Below are positions 51,736-60,991 of a stretch of DNA of 64,000 nucleotides, in pieces. A program made the position numbers and the translations under genes. The stretch is from a virus. The DNA is taken from the IMG/VR virus record IMGVR_UViG_3300013137_002967, positions 22,113-86,112 of that record; one strand, given 5' to 3'. Position 1 is the first letter of the stretch; each line of letters begins with the position of its first letter. The notes under the pieces were generated by a model, which searched no databases, was not told the DNA's origin, and worked only from the letters and a program-made list of their open reading frames with translations.

Positions 51736-52110
51736 TCATAAATTATATTTATTTGATGTTACTTCCCAATCTTCAACATAAACATCACCACCATTAATTA
51801 ATTTTTCATGATTATATAATATTTTACCTAAGCCGGTATTATTGTAAAAATCATCAATCACATTTCTAATGTAGAAATACTGATTTTTTATTAAAAAAAC
51901 TATTGTATCTTTTTTAAAATATTCAGCATTAGTACTTGATAAATCACTTATATCTTCTATATTCCAATCATTTAAAAATTGTTCTCTTCGGACTCCTAAT
52001 TTATCTAATGCTATTAAAAATTTATCCCAGGACCCATTAATATGTAAGGTATAGTAAATTAAATTATCACCTCCTGGAATTATAAAACTTTCAAATTTTT
52101 TAATTTTCAT
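51736..52110 (-). CDS. Tagged paralogue A, 124 residues
   Basis: Starts MKIKKFESFIIPGGDN. Shares with its neighbour the pattern IALDKLG(V/I)(R/K), FLIKNQYFYIRNV, a closing NGGDV(Y/F)V-(E/S)D(W/Y)E and the C-terminal KYNL. The pair arose by duplication. The function is unknown. Its start overlaps the second paralogue by 4 bases. Confidence 0.75.
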   Translation of the reverse strand: MKIKKFESFIIPGGDNLIYYTLHINGSWDKFLIALDKLGVRREQFLNDWNIEDISDLSSTNAEYFKKDTIVFLIKNQYFYIRNVIDDFYNNTGLGKILYNHEKLINGGDVYVEDWEVTSNKYNL

Positions 52111-52475
52111 AGATTGTATTTTTTTGCTGCTAATTCATAATCAGACACAAAAACATCACCACCATTAGTATAGGTTTTTATTTCTGTATCAAAAATTCTA
52201 TCTTGAACACATATTTCATATGTATCTTGACCTAATCTATTTTTAAAGAAATCTATAAATACATAAACATAAACATTATTTGCAATAATATCTTTAATAT
52301 AAGTATTATCAAAATCATAATGACTCATAACCATCTTCTTTATTCCTAATTTATCTAAAGCAATTTCAAACTTTATAAATGAATTATCAACTTTAATTTT
52401 ATAATAAATTTTTTTATCCTCAACTTTTAGTGGTTTAAAAGTATCTGTTGATTCATTAAATTTTTTAATTTTCAT
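52107..52475 (-). CDS. Tagged paralogue B, 122 residues
   Basis: Starts MKIKKFNESTDTFK, a shared-tag form. KFEIALDKLGIKK, NGGDVFVSDYELAAKKYNL and a beta-rich middle match paralogue A. Overlaps a short frame upstream (52472) by 4 bases. No family recognised. Confidence 0.75.
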   Translation of the reverse strand: MKIKKFNESTDTFKPLKVEDKKIYYKIKVDNSFIKFEIALDKLGIKKMVMSHYDFDNTYIKDIIANNVYVYVFIDFFKNRLGQDTYEICVQDRIFDTEIKTYTNGGDVFVSDYELAAKKYNL

Positions 52476-52546
52476 ATATTATACTTTTTTGTTGCTAACC
52501 AAAGGTATGGATCTTTAAGAAAATCAAAAATTTCATCTAATTTCAT
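52472..52546 (-). CDS. 24-residue paralogue remnant or mini-ORF
   Basis: ATG at 52546, stop overlapping paralogue B start (ATGA). It begins MKLDEIFDFLKDPYL and ends LATKKYNI, matching only the C-terminal LAxKKYNL of the paralogues. Probably the remnant of a third copy, or a coupling ORF. Confidence 0.35.
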   Translation of the reverse strand: MKLDEIFDFLKDPYLWLATKKYNI

Positions 52547-52570
52547 TTTCCAAAACAATTAGCATAATTA

Positions 52571-53473
52571 TTATAATTTTCTATTGAATACATATAAATC
52601 AAATATACTTTGATTATCTATAATTTTATTTTTAGATAAATCTGAACCTAAAAATGAACGAATACATTTATAATTACCTAATAATTTTTTACCATCAAAT
52701 ACCTTAACTTGTTTATTAATAGTACCTACTGCTCCTACAATTGTTAAATATTTATTACCAAACATACTCTTCATAATTGAAAATTTTAATGCTAAAGTAT
52801 TTGGATCCTTCATAAATCTAACGGTATCTAAATTTTTCTTATTAATAAGTAAATTTTTATAAGGTGCTTTAAAATCTATTTGAGAATTAGAATTTGTTAA
52901 TTCTATACTTATTACACCTCCAGTTGTTTTTGCTATTGTTGTTTCTTCCTCAGCTTGAATTTTTCCACCTTTTAATAAAGAATCTTGATTTCTCCTTATT
53001 TCATTAAAATCAGCTCTTGCTAATGTTTTTTCTGTCATAATTCTATCGTTCATTTTATAACCAGATGGTGGAAGCCTAAAAAAATTACCCGTAAAAGTCA
53101 TAGATACAATATTATCAGTTTTAAATAATCTCCAAACCTTTTTAGTTTCTGCTCTTTGTGAAACACTCCAACCTTCTAAATGCCACCCCCTGATTAACAT
53201 ATTTCGAGTATTTTTATTTACACCGAGAACCATAGGCTGAATAGTTCTTTCACGACCACCACGCCATTTATCCTTATCTCCTCTATAATTTATTAATATT
53301 ATAAGACCATATTTTATAGCCTTTTTCATAAGATTTTCATTAAATTTTACGGGTTTATTAATAGGAAAATCAGGAATTATATTTGGATCAATTTGTTGAG
53401 CCTCATTAATTGCTGGGCCATATATTTTTATATGTTTTGGATTGAACTTATATTCTTTATTTTCTTCGTACAT
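52571..53473 (-). CDS. Hypothetical 300-residue protein with WYL-like segment
   Basis: RERTIQPMVLGVNKNTRNML followed by IRGWHLEGWSVS and KVWRLFKTDNIV resembles the WYL fold (sensing domain of bacterial regulators) or an SH3-like barrel. An internal SSG-poor, beta-rich C-terminal half follows. No helix-turn-helix is visible. Function not assigned. Confidence 0.5.
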   Translation of the reverse strand: MYEENKEYKFNPKHIKIYGPAINEAQQIDPNIIPDFPINKPVKFNENLMKKAIKYGLIILINYRGDKDKWRGGRERTIQPMVLGVNKNTRNMLIRGWHLEGWSVSQRAETKKVWRLFKTDNIVSMTFTGNFFRLPPSGYKMNDRIMTEKTLARADFNEIRRNQDSLLKGGKIQAEEETTIAKTTGGVISIELTNSNSQIDFKAPYKNLLINKKNLDTVRFMKDPNTLALKFSIMKSMFGNKYLTIVGAVGTINKQVKVFDGKKLLGNYKCIRSFLGSDLSKNKIIDNQSIFDLYVFNRKL

Positions 53474-53482
53474 AATTAAATT

Positions 53483-53890
53483 TTAAATTTCCAGAATCGT
53501 ATATTCTATATATTTTTTTTCTAACATAATTTCATGCTCAGTCTTATTTTTATCATGACCTTCTCTAACCAATTTATCTTTTCTAAAATTAAATCTATGC
53601 TTTCTAATACCATCAATAATATAATAATAATTTGGTTCAGTTTTACTAATAAATTCAAATCCTAATTGTTTATATAAATTACCTTGACTAAAACTTCTAT
53701 CTGCATATGTAGTTATTTCATCTGGATTATACATTTTGATGAAATATTCAAATAATTTAGAAGCACCACCAATTATATTAGAATTTAATTTGTTACAAAA
53801 TCTTAAGAGTTCATATTCATTTTGTTTTGTTGATTTTTTACACATAGCGGTAGTATTTATTCTTATACATACTTTTTTTGTAATTAACAT
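53483..53890 (-). pseudogene. Truncated homing-endonuclease-associated domain
   Basis: A 135-residue fragment. NEYELLRFCNKLNSNIIGGA, YNPDEITTYADRSFSQGNLY and KLGFEFISKTEPNYYYI match the C-terminal domain common to phage free-standing homing proteins (ELLRF, GG-x-SKL, YADRR-like, NFRK). The usual N-terminal part of that domain, upstream of ELLRF, is missing, with MLITKKVCIRINTTAMCKKS in its place. Likely a decayed remnant; it may still be translated. Confidence 0.55.
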
Positions 53891-53998
53891 CGTATATAAC
53901 TACTTAATTTTCATTTATTTATAAAAACATGCAAGATCTTGATAATATATAATAAATAATATTTTCTCCCCCCCGAATTTTTGATTTTCTTGTATATA

Positions 53999-54697
53999 TT
54001 AAAACTTTTTTATCGTTTCTTTAAGAAAGATTGAATCTATCACATCATCTAATGGTTTAGGAACTTCTTTATTTTTGCTGATAGAATCAATATTTAATTT
54101 AATCCAATCCTTTATATCCATATCTATATTACTATCAATAAAGGCATAAAGCATATCCCATTTATCAAATTTGATAGCAGATTTACCATATTTATTTTCA
54201 TAGTGTAATATTGATTTCACTTTCTTTTTACCTGTTAATTCTATTCTAGGTAGATAAATCATCTTACACACTTCAGTTTTTAATGTCATTGGAGATATAA
54301 TTATAATATCATTTTCATTTTTTATTTTCTTTAAGAGTTTATTTTTAAGAGTTGTTGTGAATTCTATAAGATCAAATATAGGTCCTCTTGAATTGTATGA
54401 ATAACCTTCTATAGCAATTCTTATTTTATCTTTTTTATTATAATTATCAAAAATATCTTTAACAATCATATCAGTAATCTTATCAAATTCAATTAGTTTT
54501 AATATTTCAGATTTACTATAATCCGTTTCCAAATCATAATTATATACTATATTTCTATAGTTAATAAAATTACTGGTACATTTTAGCCAGTTATTATTAT
54601 TCTTTTTAGTTGTATAACTGTATATTTTCACCTCGTCATTTTTTTCAATACAGAGTGCGGTTGAAATTTTAGAAACATCTAAACCTATAAATATCAT
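53999..54697 (-). CDS. RuvC-like Holliday junction resolvase
   Basis: A 232-residue RNase H-fold nuclease. IGLDVSKISTALCI (D7), IAIEGYS (E97) and PLDDVIDS (D217, D218, D221) form the RuvC acidic set; the fungal/poxvirus A22 family shares this layout. It likely resolves branched DNA before packaging. No T4 gp49-type endonuclease was found in the window. Confidence 0.8.
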   Translation of the reverse strand: MIFIGLDVSKISTALCIEKNDEVKIYSYTTKKNNNNWLKCTSNFINYRNIVYNYDLETDYSKSEILKLIEFDKITDMIVKDIFDNYNKKDKIRIAIEGYSYNSRGPIFDLIEFTTTLKNKLLKKIKNENDIIIISPMTLKTEVCKMIYLPRIELTGKKKVKSILHYENKYGKSAIKFDKWDMLYAFIDSNIDMDIKDWIKLNIDSISKNKEVPKPLDDVIDSIFLKETIKKF

Positions 54698-54716
54698 TAA
54701 ACTGTTTTTAATTTTT

Positions 54717-54735
54717 TTTATATATAAAGAAAAAA
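54717..54735 (+). promoter_or_regulatory. Phage TATATA-type promoter motif (divergent gap)
   Basis: TTTATATATAAAGAAAAAAG, about 20 bases before the ATG at 54755. Confidence 0.5.
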
Positions 54736-54754
54736 GAGTTCTATAAATATTGAA

Positions 54755-54976
54755 ATGAATGAAGGTTTTAATATCATATATGCTAAGAAAATGAGCAGAC
54801 CAAAAAACATTTACTTAGAGAATAGAATTAATGTGATTAATTTTATGATTGAATATAATGATGATATTGATTTTCTTTCTATAAATGAAGTTATTATAGA
54901 TAAAAATAAATTAATCAATGATAATAAATTATTATCTAGAATTATTAAAATGAAGAAAATAAATAATATTACATGA
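54755..54976 (+). CDS. Hypothetical protein, 73 residues
   Basis: MNEGFNIIYAKKMSRPKNIY followed by a Lys/Ile/Asn-rich helix. The KKMSRPKNIYLENRINV segment recalls an RHH strand, but the rest does not support that. It overlaps the next gene by 4 bases. Confidence 0.55.
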   Translation: MNEGFNIIYAKKMSRPKNIYLENRINVINFMIEYNDDIDFLSINEVIIDKNKLINDNKLLSRIIKMKKINNIT

Positions 54977-55332
54977 CGTATGATGGTGTTGTTATAAGAT
55001 TAAATGAATTATTATATTTATTTCTACTAGATCCCGATAGTAATAAGATTAGAGATGGTATCAATATATCTGAGCATGATTGTTATAAAGATCTGCGACA
55101 AAATCAATTAATGGTTGTTGGTGTAATCTTTAAAGATGGTACGCAGAATATAGATAAGATTGATTTAGATGAATTTATATATGGTGAAGATTATGGTAGA
55201 TATGATACTTTTCTTTATATTCATGATGTTTCCTTATATTCTATTGTAGAATCAATGAAATTAGAAGAATTGATAGAAAAAGGTGAATTGAATGATATTG
55301 CAATAGAATGTATTAACAATTCAAAACAATAA
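54973..55332 (+). CDS. Hypothetical protein, 119 residues
   Basis: An acidic protein (MTYDGVVIRLNELLYLFLLD; IDKIDLDEFIYGEDYGRYDT). No family recognised. Middle gene of a three-gene rightward unit. Confidence 0.65.
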   Translation: MTYDGVVIRLNELLYLFLLDPDSNKIRDGINISEHDCYKDLRQNQLMVVGVIFKDGTQNIDKIDLDEFIYGEDYGRYDTFLYIHDVSLYSIVESMKLEELIEKGELNDIAIECINNSKQ

Positions 55333-55337
55333 AAGAT

Positions 55338-55637
55338 ATGAAAAAATTTTTAATCGTAGAGAGTTTACAAAGATTAAGAGATAAAAAATATGATGATAAC
55401 ATCACAAGTTCTATAAATAAATTACTAGAAAATTATAGTGAAGATCAACTCAGAATTTTATTACAATATAGAGGTATAAAAATAGATAATAATTTAATTA
55501 ATTTATTTTTCATTGAAAATGTTGGATTCAGATGTATAAATGAAAAAGAGAATGTTTACGGTAAATTACCTATATGTAATAATATTGAGAAATATATGAA
55601 TAAATTGTATCTTGATTCATTTGAAGATCAAGAGTAG
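55338..55637 (+). CDS. Hypothetical protein, 99 residues
   Basis: Starts MKKFLIVESLQRLRDKK, weakly reminiscent of the shared tag. Helical, Leu/Asn-rich. Its end overlaps the convergent structural gene by 10 bases. No family recognised. Confidence 0.65.
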   Translation: MKKFLIVESLQRLRDKKYDDNITSSINKLLENYSEDQLRILLQYRGIKIDNNLINLFFIENVGFRCINEKENVYGKLPICNNIEKYMNKLYLDSFEDQE

Positions 55638-55948
55638 TTTGCCCTGGCAAATAGATTATCTCCTATACCTAATCCTATACCTAAAGAGCAATCTCCACTC
55701 ACTGGATCATTTATACCGATTAAACAATCAGGAATAAACTCTACCTGTGGCATATTCGGATCAATGTAATATCTTAATCTTTCTTTTTTTTGTTTTTTCT
55801 CAATTTGATTAACATTACCAGATTCATCAACAAATACATAGATATTTTTAGTTTCGCCACTCAAGACAACGCTACTGATTGGGTATGTGTAACCACTAGA
55901 TACATTTTCAGTATTAACAACATTCGCAGGTCTACTTAATCTTCCCAT
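55628..55948 (-). CDS. Small structural-type protein, 106 residues
   Basis: A Gly/Ser-rich beta protein (MGRLSRPANVVNTENVSSGY; LSGETKNIYVFVDESGNVNQ) ending in GIGLGIGDNLFARANYS. Between the large tail protein and the tagged genes; likely virion component. No family recognised. Confidence 0.6.
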   Translation of the reverse strand: MGRLSRPANVVNTENVSSGYTYPISSVVLSGETKNIYVFVDESGNVNQIEKKQKKERLRYYIDPNMPQVEFIPDCLIGINDPVSGDCSLGIGLGIGDNLFARANYS

Positions 55949-55960
55949 ATACCTATATAT

Positions 55961-58900
55961 TTATTTTTGAATAGAACTATTTGATGATATTTGTGAAATA
56001 TAAGTATTGTTTAAAGTATTCACTTTTACAATAGTTTCTATTGGTGTTGATATCACAGTACTATCAGTTACAATATCTACACCAACCCATTTCTTAGGTT
56101 CATTGCTAATATAATTAGTTGTTTGCCAATATTTCATCTGATGTAAATCAAAATTATGATTTACTATCCACCAATTTCTAGGTTCATCATAATAAAATAA
56201 TTTATTATTAACATATCCTAATCCACTTCCATCATTGTCATAGGTTGTAGTCTCAATATAAATATAAGGATCTACATATTTATTAATATTAAAACTAAAT
56301 GGTTTTAAATCATTCTTATTTATTTTTAAATATTGTACAGGTACAAGTGTATCAGTTGGATTTAATATAGTTGAACCGGAAAGATAGAAAGTCTTTATTT
56401 TTGCAGTGAAATGAACTGGTACGTCATTATTATCAATGGTAGTTCCGGTTGCACCAGACATAGTGTAAAAATTAACCGTTATCAAATAATCTGAACCGAA
56501 ATTTAGGGTTGCCGTATAAGTGAAATTGACTACCGTTGAATCTCTCTCAACGACTGATTTAATAGTCTGATTTGATTCATCATACTCTTGATAAAATGTA
56601 CCATTTGAATCAGCTACACCTGTAATATCTAATAAATTAGCAGAAACTGGTATAATATTTTTTCTTAACCAATTCTTTAATTTTGTCAATTTATATTGAA
56701 CTTCATCTAATGAGTAAATTAAAACATTATCACCATCTTCATTTGTAATTTTATATGCCAAATTAAATAAATTTGTCTTCTTCCAAGAATATTGATTTTG
56801 ATATTTACCTCCAATAAAATCCATTTCATTCCAACCTTCAACAGTATTATCAAAAATATCCGGAATTAAAACTTTGTGTAATTTACCATAAAGTGGAGAT
56901 GATTGATCTATATTTCTATAATATTCATATAATTGTAAATCATTATATCCAAAATAATTAATAGCATTAACTAATGATTTATATGAACCTATATAATCAT
57001 AAATTTCTCTAAATGTAGTTAACATTTCTTTTCGTTTTCTATTAAATAAAGTGTAATCAATAGCATTATCTTGTATATCAGATTGATATAATATTTGATA
57101 AACATCTTCTTCAGATTGTACACCTAAATTATTAAGATTAACTTTATATCTAATATCTTCTATTTCTGTTTGTCCGTACATTGGACAATAAAGTATATCT
57201 TTTGGTTGAACTTCTAATTTAAAGAAATACGTAGTACCAGTAGAATTAAAATAAGTAAATCCAGTTGCGTATGTTATACCACTATCATAAGTATCTTGAT
57301 TATATGTATAACCAGTATCAATTATGATTTTAGTTCTAGAAACATCTTGAATTTTATAGTTGTAATAATTTTCAAATATTTTCTGATTCGTTTCGTTTTG
57401 ATCCTTAAAGGTTATTTTAATGATTTGATCTTTCTTAAATCCATAAGATATAAAATTAAAATCTATAGGTGCTTGATAATTTAATGTATATCCACTTAGT
57501 ATAAAATTGGGGGTCGAAATTGATGAACCTGAATTTGTATATCCACTATATGAAAAATAATTGTCATTATTTTGTTGTTTTTCAATTTTCTCAATTTTTA
57601 ATATTCTAGTATTCACTCCTTCATTTGGTGAATTATATCCAATAAAGATTTCTAATGGTTCAGGTATCCAGTTATAACTTTCAGATGAATCTAATTGCTC
57701 CAATTTAAAAATTAATTCATCAAATACAGTTTGTTGATACTTAGGATTATTCACCCGTGTGTAATCTTTATTAGGTTCGGTATTTAAAAAAACAACATTA
57801 TTGGTTGTACTATCAATTAGAGGTTTTTGACCAGTGTAAGTCAATAGAGAATTATTATTATATGGTGTTAATTGATCTCCGGTTATATCATAGAAAAATA
57901 TAGACTCATCCAGGCTATTATCATATGGTAAGCTCCAATAAGCTCTTAAATATATATCCTTCTCATATTCACCTCTGGGTTTTCTAATAAATTCTCTAGT
58001 TGAAAAATAGATAGAGACATCATTTTCACTTTCAAATACACCTTGATATGATAAGCCTATTATATCCTGAGTTAAACTAATTATATTATATTCCTTATTA
58101 TTTTGACTATATGTACTTCCAGTAAGTTTTATTAACATACCTGTTGATAAACCAAAATTAAACAAATTGTTAGTACTATGTATTTCATTACCACTCAATA
58201 ATATAGCTCTATTTCTTTGATGTTCGATTATTTGATAAGTTGATAAAATATTAACCATTATATTCAAATTCCAAATATCAACATCAGTACTTATAACTAA
58301 GGTGTAACCTGAGTAGTTTGAACTATATTCACTATTGATAATAAAACCATTATTTTCAAATATTGTATAATAGGTATCTATAAAACTATTTATAGTGTTG
58401 ATTGTATCAGCTGAGTAACTAATATAATATTGGTTTCCATTAAGAGTTAATCTAAATCCAAATCTATCAGTATCATTATTCAAATTAAATAAAATTTCAG
58501 AACTAACTTCTGATTTGTATAAATCTTCATCTGATCTATTTGTATATTCATTATATAATTTCTCATTTGTGATTATGTTATATTTTTGAGTTAAACCATT
58601 TATTGATAAAGAAAAGTTATCTGTAATTTTAACACCATTCGTATAACCAGATACACTAAAATAATTTGTATATGAACCATATAAACTTTCAATAGATAAA
58701 TAATCTATACTACTTCTAAGTGTATGATAGATATCTATACCATATTGATATAACGTTGATTTATATTTATCTACAAAAGCATCAATAGTATTAGAATTTA
58801 CACTATTAGTCACACCAGTAACATAATATTGAGAGAAATTTAGAATATTTGATGTTAAGTAACAATAAGCATTTTTTATTACTATATTATTAAATGCTGT

Positions 58901-60196
58901 AACGTTGCCGCTTGGTGTTACTTTAATTTTTGTTATTTGATTAGATGATAGTTTCTTCTTTATTAAATAGTAACTATTTTCTTCGTCAATAACATAGTCA
59001 GGTGTAAATAAAATAGTAGTGTTAGTTGCACTATTATATACAACATTACTTATATTAAATTCTCTATTATGCATATATAAAGTACTACCAGATATACCAC
59101 TTAATTGTAAGGTATCTCCTATATTAATGTCTATTGTATCACTGAGGTAGATAACATTCCATTGATTTTTAAAATAAAGTTTATCATATTTATAATATTG
59201 ATAATCATCTGATTGTTGATAGTATTGTTTAAATATTAATTTTTTTGTTGATATATCTTTTGTATCAACTAATGAATCAACAATAAATGTGTAACCACTA
59301 TATAATTTATTACCGAGATAATCCTCAAATATAATCTCATTTTTCTGTAATGTTGGACCACTAACAGTATAAATAGTTTCTGGTGATAGTAATCTGGCAT
59401 ATTTTCCAACATCTATATAATAGTTATAGATTTCTTCTGTTAGAACAACATCATTCTGTAATATCTTTGGTCTTTCGGTTAATAGACCAATTTTTAGTGT
59501 GAATATTTGATCTTTGAAGCCATTTAATTGTAATTCATTTAAATATGAATTGGTCATACCACTTTGTTTTACACTTACAATAGCATCATTAAGATCTGAA
59601 TTAATAATAGAGAATTTTTTATCACTATATAAATTTTGAAAAAAATAAGTATTTCCTGATAGATTTCTATTATAATCATTAATAGAAATCATATTGAGTG
59701 AATTTACAGTACCACCTGAAATATAGGTGTAATTAAATGTACTATTATCAGTTCTAGTTAATATTAGAAAAGCGTTCTTTTTAACTGTTAAAACTGTGAA
59801 AAATTGATTGTCATTAAAATCAGCGTGTGTTATACCAGAGAATTGAATTATGGTACCAACAGGAAATTTTCTATGAAAGTTATCACCGAATATCCATTTA
59901 GAATAAAAAGAATCAGACTCGTTTACCTTTAATATATTTGTTATTATTTCATCACTAAAATCAGTTTCACTAGTAATAGTCAACCCGCTATTATTATTAT
60001 ATTCTAATTGTAATAAATCAACATCAATTTGAAATTCTATTGGTTCAACATTTTCGAATATGTGTAAACTTTGTGTTTTGAATGTCTGATCCGAATTTTC
60101 ATCAAAAATTATTTTTCCTTCCCAGCATTCCGTATTATCATTATATTGAAAATTATGTGGATACCCCTTATTATTAAAAAATAGTAAATTATTCAC
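55961..60196 (-). CDS. Giant tail/baseplate-type structural protein, 1411 residues
   Basis: A beta-rich protein with many Asn/Tyr/Ser/Thr residues and YSGYTNSGSS-type turns. Near residue 1055-1120 the segment FREIYDYIGSYKSLVNAINYFGYNDLQLYEYYRNIDQ is predicted helical and resembles phage baseplate wedge or tail-fibre assembly regions. Last gene of a leftward structural unit. No specific homologue named. Confidence 0.75.
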   Translation of the reverse strand: MNNLLFFNNKGYPHNFQYNDNTECWEGKIIFDENSDQTFKTQSLHIFENVEPIEFQIDVDLLQLEYNNNSGLTITSETDFSDEIITNILKVNESDSFYSKWIFGDNFHRKFPVGTIIQFSGITHADFNDNQFFTVLTVKKNAFLILTRTDNSTFNYTYISGGTVNSLNMISINDYNRNLSGNTYFFQNLYSDKKFSIINSDLNDAIVSVKQSGMTNSYLNELQLNGFKDQIFTLKIGLLTERPKILQNDVVLTEEIYNYYIDVGKYARLLSPETIYTVSGPTLQKNEIIFEDYLGNKLYSGYTFIVDSLVDTKDISTKKLIFKQYYQQSDDYQYYKYDKLYFKNQWNVIYLSDTIDINIGDTLQLSGISGSTLYMHNREFNISNVVYNSATNTTILFTPDYVIDEENSYYLIKKKLSSNQITKIKVTPSGNVTAFNNIVIKNAYCYLTSNILNFSQYYVTGVTNSVNSNTIDAFVDKYKSTLYQYGIDIYHTLRSSIDYLSIESLYGSYTNYFSVSGYTNGVKITDNFSLSINGLTQKYNIITNEKLYNEYTNRSDEDLYKSEVSSEILFNLNNDTDRFGFRLTLNGNQYYISYSADTINTINSFIDTYYTIFENNGFIINSEYSSNYSGYTLVISTDVDIWNLNIMVNILSTYQIIEHQRNRAILLSGNEIHSTNNLFNFGLSTGMLIKLTGSTYSQNNKEYNIISLTQDIIGLSYQGVFESENDVSIYFSTREFIRKPRGEYEKDIYLRAYWSLPYDNSLDESIFFYDITGDQLTPYNNNSLLTYTGQKPLIDSTTNNVVFLNTEPNKDYTRVNNPKYQQTVFDELIFKLEQLDSSESYNWIPEPLEIFIGYNSPNEGVNTRILKIEKIEKQQNNDNYFSYSGYTNSGSSISTPNFILSGYTLNYQAPIDFNFISYGFKKDQIIKITFKDQNETNQKIFENYYNYKIQDVSRTKIIIDTGYTYNQDTYDSGITYATGFTYFNSTGTTYFFKLEVQPKDILYCPMYGQTEIEDIRYKVNLNNLGVQSEEDVYQILYQSDIQDNAIDYTLFNRKRKEMLTTFREIYDYIGSYKSLVNAINYFGYNDLQLYEYYRNIDQSSPLYGKLHKVLIPDIFDNTVEGWNEMDFIGGKYQNQYSWKKTNLFNLAYKITNEDGDNVLIYSLDEVQYKLTKLKNWLRKNIIPVSANLLDITGVADSNGTFYQEYDESNQTIKSVVERDSTVVNFTYTATLNFGSDYLITVNFYTMSGATGTTIDNNDVPVHFTAKIKTFYLSGSTILNPTDTLVPVQYLKINKNDLKPFSFNINKYVDPYIYIETTTYDNDGSGLGYVNNKLFYYDEPRNWWIVNHNFDLHQMKYWQTTNYISNEPKKWVGVDIVTDSTVISTPIETIVKVNTLNNTYISQISSNSSIQK

Positions 60197-60206
60197 TAAA
60201 AAATAT

Positions 60207-60228
60207 TTTTTCTTATATATATAAAAAA
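60207..60228 (-). promoter_or_regulatory. Phage TATATA-type promoter motif
   Basis: The minus strand reads TTTTTTATATATATAAGAAA before the ATG at 60196. Confidence 0.55.
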
Positions 60229-60308
60229 TATAATTGCTTCTGAATAATCCATATTACATTTATAAACTTTTATATTAAAAATAAATATATTAAGAAAAAA
60301 ATGTAATT

Positions 60309-60575
60309 ATGGAGATTAATCTAAAGGATAATATATTTTTCAAACCATATAATAATAAAATTAGATTAAATGAAGATATAGTAAATTTTATTTTAGATGA
60401 TAAAATAGACAAAGTGCTATTTAAAGGTGAACCTAATGACATTAATTATAAACTATTAAAAAAAGTAATTCCACTATCTGGAACTAATTCTGAACCAGAA
60501 TTAGTTCGAAAAAAATATCAGAATATATTAGAAATTTGCGACAATTCTCCCTATTGTATCATATACAGAAAGTAA
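60309..60575 (+). CDS. Hypothetical protein, 88 residues
   Basis: MEINLKDNIFFKPYNNKIRL; Asn/Ile/Lys-rich with a Cys near the end (EICDNSPYCIIYRK). No family recognised. A single rightward gene between two large structural genes. Confidence 0.6.
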   Translation: MEINLKDNIFFKPYNNKIRLNEDIVNFILDDKIDKVLFKGEPNDINYKLLKKVIPLSGTNSEPELVRKKYQNILEICDNSPYCIIYRK

Positions 60576-60591
60576 AGAAAAAAGTTCAGAT

Positions 60592-60915
60592 TCAAAGATT
60601 TTTCAATCTCTTTATCTTAATTCTTCTTAATTCTTTCGTTGTTACTTTTAACCATTCTTCTTTAGAATCATAATTTTTTCCTTTATAATAATATTTATCT
60701 AAAGAATCATTATTATAATCTATAGCAGGACCATTCAATCTATGATATTTGTTGAATTTTTTATACTCTACTCTATCTTTAAAGTTGATAATAGTGATTT
60801 TTTCATTATTATTTAACCATGATTCAATGTTGACATCATTAATGTAATAATCTATTAATTTGTTTGATTTTTCTTGCTTATCCTTTATGGATTCTATATT
60901 ATTAATATCATTCAT
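60592..60915 (-). CDS. Protein with LNGPA motif, 107 residues
   Basis: KFNKYHRLNGPAIDYNNDSL and KYYYKGKNYDSKEEWLKV match the R-x-NGPA...YY-x-x-GK repeat found in MORN-like small proteins of large phages. Function unknown. Ends with a basic helix. Confidence 0.65.
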   Translation of the reverse strand: MNDINNIESIKDKQEKSNKLIDYYINDVNIESWLNNNEKITIINFKDRVEYKKFNKYHRLNGPAIDYNNDSLDKYYYKGKNYDSKEEWLKVTTKELRRIKIKRLKNL

Positions 60916-60957
60916 ATCTTAGTTTTTTCATTCTGCGAGACATTTTGTCTTTATTTT

Positions 60958-60972
60958 TTTATATATAGTATT
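60958..60972 (+). promoter_or_regulatory. Phage TATATA-type promoter motif
   Basis: TTTATATATAGTATTAAA, about 18 bases before the ATG at 60992. Confidence 0.5.
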
Positions 60973-60991
60973 AAATACAAAAAGTTTATAA

